In this document: piece by piece, positions 43,600 through 49,424 of the stretch
Layout of the letters: each line of letters starts with the position of its first letter
Numbering within the stretch: position 1 is the stretch's first letter
Origin: Microcaldota archaeon
Lineage (GTDB): Archaea > Micrarchaeota > Micrarchaeia > Micrarchaeales > CABMGC01
Direction of reading: 5' to 3'
NCBI GenBank assembly: GCA_028866835.1
Contig: JAGWHJ010000007.1
Span: 1 to 49,424 of the forward strand
Length of the DNA: 49,424 nucleotides
Translations under genes and position numbers: made by a program
Notes under the pieces: generated by a model
Databases searched by the model: none
What the model saw: only the letters and a program-made list of their open reading frames with translations
What the model was told of the DNA's origin: nothing

Positions 43600-44370
43600 T
43601 TGGCCAGTGATACCGTGAACAAGCGCACCATGCTAATAGGCGCGATAATATTCCTGATAAGCCTGCTCGCCCTCTCTTCCGCTAACCAGCAGATCTCATC
43701 AAGCATCGGAAACTCCAATCTCACATCTCTCTCGGCGACGCTCTCGGGCAATGCCGTCATATCCCAGCAAATATCCACTAATTCAACGTCCTTCCTGGAG
43801 GCCGGATACCAGGCGGCATATCCCATGGACTTCTACATAACCGACGCAAGCGCATACAACTCCCTGAGGCCGTACATGCTCCTGAACCAATCGCTGTTCC
43901 CGCACGCCCTCAACCTGACAAATGATGGCATAATATCAATGGTCAACAGCTCTCCAAGGGGCATCTTCCCCTACGAGCCCAACTACATCGGCACGTTCCC
44001 GCAGCCTTACGGGAACTACACGCGGAACGTCAACAGCTCCTATGTGACCAACGGCACGTATTACGTCATAATCCAGAATGACGGCAGCACGAACAACACG
44101 GTGCTCTACTACTATTACAAAAGGGCCGTCCCTTCCGCTGTGTTCCTCGTCGCATCGGTAAATCCGACAGGCGTGCTCGGCACGCTGATGCTGCTTGCAG
44201 GGCTGATCATCTTCGTGTACGGTGCCGTCGCCAAGGGCGGCGAGAAAGGCGAGGAGAAGCGTAACCCCAAGGACGAAGAAGTCTACAACGCGTACAGGGT
44301 CATAGAGAAAAGGCCGCGCATGCCAGGGCAGCGCAAGAAATCAACTGCAAAGCGCAGGAAACCGAAATAA
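43600..44370 (+). CDS. Membrane protein with two TM segments and a basic C-terminal tail
   Basis: TM TMLIGAIIFLISLLALSSA near the N-terminus, TM LGTLMLLAGLIIFVYGAVA, tail RMPGQRKKSTAKRRKPK. Confidence 0.65.
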   Translation: MASDTVNKRTMLIGAIIFLISLLALSSANQQISSSIGNSNLTSLSATLSGNAVISQQISTNSTSFLEAGYQAAYPMDFYITDASAYNSLRPYMLLNQSLFPHALNLTNDGIISMVNSSPRGIFPYEPNYIGTFPQPYGNYTRNVNSSYVTNGTYYVIIQNDGSTNNTVLYYYYKRAVPSAVFLVASVNPTGVLGTLMLLAGLIIFVYGAVAKGGEKGEEKRNPKDEEVYNAYRVIEKRPRMPGQRKKSTAKRRKPK

Positions 44371-44423
44371 TGCCAATGTATTTTAATACCGCCGAATAAC
44401 AATCCTACTGATTAGGTAATCGA

Positions 44424-44753
44424 ATGGCTAACGAACAACAACCGGTAAACATCAACATGGCCAAGTCAAAGCTGAAGCCGGTCTTCGCGGACGAAGTGGG
44501 GATAGTGCTCAAGGTCAAGGCAAACAAGAACGAAAAGGGCGACGTCGAGAAGGAGGGGCACGTCGAGCTCATCTTCCTGGACATGGTAAAGCAGCAGCCC
44601 ATAGGCGAGTACATACTCTCAAAGTCTACCGCCAAGGCGCTCGTGGGCACGCTGAGCCAGAGCCTTATCAACCTCGACAAGGAGCTCGCGAACAAGAGCA
44701 TGCCAAAGCAGCCTGAGATAAAGACCACTGGCGATGCAAGCTACATAAGATAA
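44424..44753 (+). CDS. Conserved hypothetical protein (DUF3467-like, tentative)
   Basis: VFADEVGIVLKVKANKNEKG...VELIFLDMVKQQPIGEYILSKSTAKALVGTLSQSLINL. Confidence 0.55.
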   Translation: MANEQQPVNINMAKSKLKPVFADEVGIVLKVKANKNEKGDVEKEGHVELIFLDMVKQQPIGEYILSKSTAKALVGTLSQSLINLDKELANKSMPKQPEIKTTGDASYIR

Positions 44754-44837
44754 GAAGCAAGAGAAGCATCCGAATGGGTCTGGGGGCTTGGAAAGACTTT
44801 TATATCGGCAATTGCGATATACTGCTAGGTATAAACA

Positions 44838-45356
44838 GTGAACGGGACCCAACCGCAGGCCGATATTCCAAGGGGCAAGATGACAGAGGAATTATCGAGG
44901 ATGCTTGATCTGCTAGTAAGGCAGCTTTGCGACTCCATGGCTGAGGAACTTGTAAGGGAGACGAGGAGGACGCTAGGCAACAGGGACATAGAGGAACTGT
45001 TCGAGGAAGGCATACTGCCGTATTTCATAGCTTCTGGTGTACTTGCATTCTGCGGCAGGGACATAGACACCGGAAGCGTAGCAAGGATCGTCTCGGCGCT
45101 TGGAATAAAGCCCGATCCGAAGCTGCTTGATACGGTAGCTGGACTGAGGTACAAGAACCGCATAGTCTACATAGTAGCGCTCTACTGCCTTATCGGCAAC
45201 AGCATAGAGCCTAGCGAGGCGAAGATAATGGGCATTGTAAGTGCCATCGACATACATCCTGACGCGTCGATCGCAAGGGATGCGATGGCTCTCTACAGGA
45301 AGAGGCTCGAAGGAGGCAACAAACAGCCGCAAAGCCCCGGCGCGCCGCAGCAGTAG
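44838..45356 (+). CDS. Protein with two tandem ribosomal P1/L12-like helical domains (tentative)
   Basis: ILPYFIASGVLAFCGRDIDTGSVARIVSALGIKPDPKLLDTVAG and RIVYIVALYCLIGNSIEPSEAKIMGIVSAIDIHPDASIARDAMA. Confidence 0.55.
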   Translation: MNGTQPQADIPRGKMTEELSRMLDLLVRQLCDSMAEELVRETRRTLGNRDIEELFEEGILPYFIASGVLAFCGRDIDTGSVARIVSALGIKPDPKLLDTVAGLRYKNRIVYIVALYCLIGNSIEPSEAKIMGIVSAIDIHPDASIARDAMALYRKRLEGGNKQPQSPGAPQQ

Positions 45357-45372
45357 AAGAAAGAAGCAGAGG

Positions 45373-46035
45373 CTATGTCGCGGGCTGCAGCCTCATTTCC
45401 TCTACGTCTACGGCCCCATCCCTCCTGTATATCTCTATGAGGCGCCTCCTTGCATCGTCAAGAAATGACACTGCACCGAGCTTCCTGTCGCCTCTCTCAA
45501 GCCTGTCCCCATTCTGCTTCGGCCCGTACAGGACAACCTCAGTGGTGCCTTTACGCTCCGCAGCTATGTCAAGCATCGCAGTTCTTTCGTTAACCGAGAT
45601 GCGCATTCCAGTGGTCACGGTCTCCACAGGCACAAAAGGCGTGCCTGCAGTGCCGCGGGCCTCGAAGAAGAACACCCTCGCTCCGCGAAGCCTTGCCGTT
45701 ATCCCCATGCGCCCCGCGGCGCGGCCGCCACTGTGAAATTCATAATCAACGAAAGTCGGTGTCGTCCCCGGCTGCCCAAGCCTTCCCAGCTCTGCAAGGA
45801 CCCTCTCGGCAGCCTCGAGCCCGCCGTTTACCATCTGCGTTTCGTGTATCCTCAGGCTGCGCACATCTGTTATCCGTTCGCCATTCTGGCCAGCCATAAG
45901 TTTCAGCGCGCTCAATGCGCTTCCGGAGACGAGGAATCCTGTCTTCTCCTCAGGCCCCTCTGCGCGCTGGGCATCCGTCAGCATCCTGTAAAAATACGGT
46001 CGCGGCTGTTCGCCAACTCGCGTCATCCTAGGCAT
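45373..46035 (-). CDS. Hypothetical protein
   Basis: 220-aa ORF, coding-like composition, no recognised family. Confidence 0.5.
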   Translation of the reverse strand: MPRMTRVGEQPRPYFYRMLTDAQRAEGPEEKTGFLVSGSALSALKLMAGQNGERITDVRSLRIHETQMVNGGLEAAERVLAELGRLGQPGTTPTFVDYEFHSGGRAAGRMGITARLRGARVFFFEARGTAGTPFVPVETVTTGMRISVNERTAMLDIAAERKGTTEVVLYGPKQNGDRLERGDRKLGAVSFLDDARRRLIEIYRRDGAVDVEEMRLQPAT

Positions 46036-46181
46036 TTCATCACAAAAGCAATCTTCTTTTACAGATATTTAAAACTTCTCGGACGGTACGTAACTGACCT
46101 CGGGAAAGAGGCCATGTTAACCCTTTGTCGTAGCCCAGTCCGTCAATTCACTATATAAAGTTTGCCGTCCAAGCAATACTC

Positions 46182-46874
46182 ATGGACAGCTTGCAAGAGC
46201 GCATCGCAGGCGAGATAACGCTCTCGGACAGCCCCGGAAGCAATATGAAGAAGTGGAGGGAGCTCTTCGGCATCTCCCAGGTGGAGCTTGCCAAGCACCT
46301 CAAGATATCCACATCAACGATAAGCGACTACGAGGGTAACAGGAGGGCCAGCCCAGGAGTGGGCATAATAAAGAGGTTCGTCAATGCGCTCTTCGAGATA
46401 GACAAGACAAAGGGCGGCGAGGTCATAAGAAATCTTGAGAAGTACAATGTGCCGCACGAGGAATCGCAGCCCTTCTACTCAATACACAACTTCTCCGCGC
46501 CGATAAGCGGCACCGATTTCGCAAGGATACTCGATGCAAAGATAATCTCCAACCCGAGCTACCTCGATTCGATGAAGCTCTTCGGCTACACGCTGCTTGA
46601 CAGCATACGCGTCATACTTGAGATCTCGCCGAGCGAGTATCCAAAGCTCTTCGGCCCTACCAACGAGCGAGCATTCATTTTCGACCAGGTAAGCACCGGA
46701 AGGTCGCCGATGGTGGTCATAAGGGTCGCTCCTATAAAGCCGAGGCTCGTTGTCATACAGAACATAGAGAACATAGACAAGCTCGCGATAAAGATCTCGC
46801 AGATAGAGAAGATTCCGCTCCTGACGACCAAGCTGAGCGTGGATGAGCTGAAGATGCGCCTCAGCAACATCTAG
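46182..46874 (+). CDS. XRE-type HTH transcriptional regulator with C-terminal effector-like domain
   Basis: MKKWRELFGISQVELAKHLKISTSTISDYEGNRRASPGVGIIKRFVNAL. TATA-like CTATATAAAG at ~46151 gives leaderless-type spacing. Confidence 0.85.
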   Translation: MDSLQERIAGEITLSDSPGSNMKKWRELFGISQVELAKHLKISTSTISDYEGNRRASPGVGIIKRFVNALFEIDKTKGGEVIRNLEKYNVPHEESQPFYSIHNFSAPISGTDFARILDAKIISNPSYLDSMKLFGYTLLDSIRVILEISPSEYPKLFGPTNERAFIFDQVSTGRSPMVVIRVAPIKPRLVVIQNIENIDKLAIKISQIEKIPLLTTKLSVDELKMRLSNI

Positions 46875-46920
46875 CGCGGTAGCTAGCTGGCATTATGCGT
46901 GTTCGGCTTCTTGATTCTTT

Positions 46921-47277
46921 CTACATCTTGTAGCCGCTGTGCTGCGCAGCGAAGCCGCCTATCGCAGGTGCGGCCATGTCCTTGCCACCGTAGGCCTCGA
47001 TCCCTATGTAAAGGCCGTACACCCAGATCACGGCAGCGACAAGCCATCCGACGACAGGTATGAATGACAGTATGGTCCCCACGATGCCCAATATTATCGC
47101 CTGGAGCGCGTGGAACCTCTTCCTCTTCTCACCTTCCTTTGCGATAACGTACACCACTATACCGGAAAGCCAGCTCAGGAGGTACGTGAATATGTATATT
47201 ATGTCCTTTCCTGTAGCCGTTTTGCTTCCATCCTTCTTATCATCTGCCATATATTCATCCCGATTTAGATTTTGCAC
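46921..47277 (-). CDS. DUF4870-like small membrane protein
   Basis: IIYIFTYLLSWLSGIVVYVIAKEGEKRKRFHALQAIILGIVGTILSFIPVVGWLVAAVIWVYGLYIGIEAY. Confidence 0.75.
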   Translation of the reverse strand: MQNLNRDEYMADDKKDGSKTATGKDIIYIFTYLLSWLSGIVVYVIAKEGEKRKRFHALQAIILGIVGTILSFIPVVGWLVAAVIWVYGLYIGIEAYGGKDMAAPAIGGFAAQHSGYKM

Positions 47278-47293
47278 AGCGTATATTTAAACG

Positions 47294-47308
47294 TGCCGTT
47301 GCACGGCA
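47294..47308. promoter_or_regulatory. Inverted repeat TGCCGT-TGC-ACGGCA between divergent genes
   Basis: Perfect 6-bp arms flanked by TATA-like elements TATATTTAAA and CCTTAAATAA. Confidence 0.45.
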
Positions 47309-47400
47309 AAATCCTTAAATAAGACCTGTCTCCTCCATAGTATCGGCCCAATCAATAATGTCGCTGGCAACATTGAAATTCCAAAAAAACTCGGGGTTAA

Positions 47401-48663
47401 ATGGAGGTTTCAAGGAGATTGAGGCATAGGGAGGCGCATGCAGCGCCGGGTGAGAGTGAAAAAGCACTCGGCGGCAAAAGGCCGTTCAAGCATGCATTCA
47501 GGGCCGCTGTCACGGCAATGGCAACGGCATCCGCGCTGGCATCATCGATGGTCTTTGCACCTCCGACATCCAGCGCAAGATACGCATCGCCACAGCAACC
47601 TCCCAAAGTGCACCATAAGGCAACCGCAGCAGCTTACAGCACATCGTTCAAGGCAGCCGATTCGCAGGTGCTCTCCTCTCTGCAGTCTAGGTACAGCGCG
47701 CAGACACTGCTCTGGCAGGGCGCCCAGTGGTGGCAGAGCGCAAACATCATGTACACGACCATCTCCGGCATGCAGAGCCTGCATACCCAGCACTACAAAA
47801 GCGACATCTCGAACACCTTCGAAAGGTACAAGCACACGGATTTCGTCAATGGCAAGTACATAGACCTCCATAACGACGATGCAGGCTGGTGGGCATCGAC
47901 ATGGATAAAGGCCTTCGACTTCACAGGGAGCAGGCAGTATCTGGGCATGGCCGAGACCATCTTCGGCCACATGACAGGAAGCTGGGACACCGCCTGCGGA
48001 GGAGGGATATGGTGGAACAAGGGCAGGTCGTACAAGAACGCGATATCCAACGAGCTCTTCATGATGGTCGCGTTCCAGCTTTATGATAGGACGGGAAACA
48101 GGTACTATCTCAACTGGGGAAATGTCGCTTATAACTGGTTCGTGCACAGCGGGCTGATGGACGGCGGCACGCATCTTGTGGAGGACAGGCTCACGAAATC
48201 CTGCCAGGGAACCGGGGGCTTCTGGACGTACAATCAGGGCGAGTTCATCGGCGTGCTGACAGTGCGCGCGAAGATCAAACCGCGTGGCCCCTACCTGGGC
48301 ATCGCGCAGGCTATCGCAAACGCCAACGACAAATACAACGTCACTGGCAACGGCATACTCTACGAGAAGGACTGCGAGCCCTACAACTCATGCTCAACCG
48401 ACGGCGGCATGTTCAAGGGCATATACATGGAGAACCTCGGCTACCTCTATTACGCTGACAGAAACACCGCCTACAGGAGCTTCATCCTCAACAACGCATG
48501 GGCCATAGTCGCCTATGACAAGCAGAACGCGACGGTCGGCATACACTGGGCCGGCCCGGTGGCGAGCCCCAGCATAAGCACGGAGAGCTCGGGCGCGAGC
48601 GAGCTGAACACCGCAGTTGCAGTGATGTCGAGCAGCGATTACAAGGGCCTCAAGCGCAGATAA
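47401..48663 (+). CDS. Secreted glycoside hydrolase family 76-like protein (alpha-mannanase type)
   Basis: LHNDDAGWWASTWIKAFDFTG (DD motif), ACGGGIWWNKGRSYKNAISNELF, FWTYNQGEFIGVL, STDGGMFKGIYMENLGYLYY; N-terminal hydrophobic export segment. Confidence 0.85.
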   Translation: MEVSRRLRHREAHAAPGESEKALGGKRPFKHAFRAAVTAMATASALASSMVFAPPTSSARYASPQQPPKVHHKATAAAYSTSFKAADSQVLSSLQSRYSAQTLLWQGAQWWQSANIMYTTISGMQSLHTQHYKSDISNTFERYKHTDFVNGKYIDLHNDDAGWWASTWIKAFDFTGSRQYLGMAETIFGHMTGSWDTACGGGIWWNKGRSYKNAISNELFMMVAFQLYDRTGNRYYLNWGNVAYNWFVHSGLMDGGTHLVEDRLTKSCQGTGGFWTYNQGEFIGVLTVRAKIKPRGPYLGIAQAIANANDKYNVTGNGILYEKDCEPYNSCSTDGGMFKGIYMENLGYLYYADRNTAYRSFILNNAWAIVAYDKQNATVGIHWAGPVASPSISTESSGASELNTAVAVMSSSDYKGLKRR

Positions 48664-48871
48664 TTAGGTAAAAGCCGTATCCGCCAGCTATGTTAAATCG
48701 TGCCCGGTTCTACGGAAAAAACAGAGAATGGAGGCAAGGAGAATTGATTGTAAAGTAAAAGTGTAAACAATAACATCTAATAATAGATACTAATACTTGT
48801 CATAAACCTTTGCCTTTTGTAGAATCATAATGGAAACAATCCTACTGTAAAATGGAGAAATTTACAGGTTT

Positions 48872-49291
48872 TCACAATTTAACTAATTCTATTCCTACTT
48901 CTAGGTGTTTCTTTGTTATTGGTCTATCAAAAGTAAGAAGCGGCGCTTTGTTGACTAGAGAAGCAGCAACATATAATGAATCATAAACTGTTAATCTGTG
49001 CGTCTTCGATATTGTGGTCGCATTGTGTGCCAGTAATTCAGTAGGAATTGCTTCTATGTTGGGCCAGAACTCTGTTATCTCTTCAATTGCAATATCAAAT
49101 CCCTTGTCATTCAGATCCCTTATTAATACATTGTGCTTCCACACAGAATTAAGTGCTTCAGCTAGAGCTATATCTGGAGCACCTATCGTTTCGCCTGCTG
49201 ATAATGCCTTCTTTATGAAAAACCGCGTTTCTTTCGACCCGTCTTCCTGCAATGCCAACTTGGCAATTGCATTTGCATCAATGATAATCAT
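48872..49291 (-). CDS. vapC: PIN-domain toxin (VapC family)
   Basis: MIIIDANAIAKLAL, APDIALAEALNSVWK, LTVYDSLYVAASLVNKAPLLTFDRPI: PIN acidic residues. Confidence 0.88.
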   Translation of the reverse strand: MIIIDANAIAKLALQEDGSKETRFFIKKALSAGETIGAPDIALAEALNSVWKHNVLIRDLNDKGFDIAIEEITEFWPNIEAIPTELLAHNATTISKTHRLTVYDSLYVAASLVNKAPLLTFDRPITKKHLEVGIELVKL

Positions 49292-49424
49292 CTGGAATCA
49301 CGATCTTCCCTTATCAGAGTTGCGCTGTCTACTTTAACCTTAGTATATTTAGAATTTTTTTGCATCTTGTCGAGCAACTCAAGCATCTTAAGAGCCTTTA
49401 TTTTGTTGCTTATCCCCTTTCTAA
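49288..49424 (-). CDS. Partial VapB-like antitoxin C-terminus, running off the right edge
   Basis: Own translation: RKGISNKIKALKMLELLDKMQKNSKYTKVKVDSATLIREDRDSR*, with an ATGA overlap into vapC. Confidence 0.65.
   Translation of the reverse strand, partial: RKGISNKIKALKMLELLDKMQKNSKYTKVKVDSATLIREDRDSR

Noticed and set aside
47542-48174. 210-aa minus-strand ORF opposite GH76
   Set aside because: Antisense of conserved glycosidase motifs; no start context or motif of its own.

Overview
The window reads as a gene-dense archaeal chromosome segment. Class III signal-peptide pilins, TATA-type promoters, Dph2, Nop5, a Tes-like radical SAM enzyme and a presenilin-like protease support this, and the style resembles DPANN/Micrarchaeota (lineage is an inference). 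I see no rRNA, tRNA, CRISPR array or transposon. Core genes recognised: guaA, trpC, rnhA, rnhB, dph2, translin, OGG-type glycosylase, glycyl-tRNA synthetase, nop5, tetraether-synthase-like radical SAM, DHH phosphoesterase and two KaiC-like ATPases. They are interleaved with lineage-specific ORFs and a large surface-protein locus. Main points of interest: (1) a full LAGLIDADG-type intein splitting the Walker A motif of a TPR-AAA ATPase; (2) an RNase HII gene with no ATG/GTG/TTG start, apparently starting at ATC/ATT behind a GGTG Shine-Dalgarno, and a second possible case in a GNAT-like gene; (3) a two-gene adhesin locus with Ig/PKD-like repeats, near-identical DNA blocks and a palindromic promoter element; (4) three tandem pilin-like paralogs, one followed by a textbook hairpin plus T-tract terminator; (5) a new-looking ~85-aa repeat family (three modules in two ORFs); (6) a Nop5 lacking its fibrillarin-binding domain; (7) a secreted GH76-like glycosidase; (8) an HTH-TM-DUF4382-like one-component regulator with an inverted repeat around its promoter; (9) a protein with two tandem P1/L12-like helical domains. 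All identifications come from reading motifs; no database search was run.
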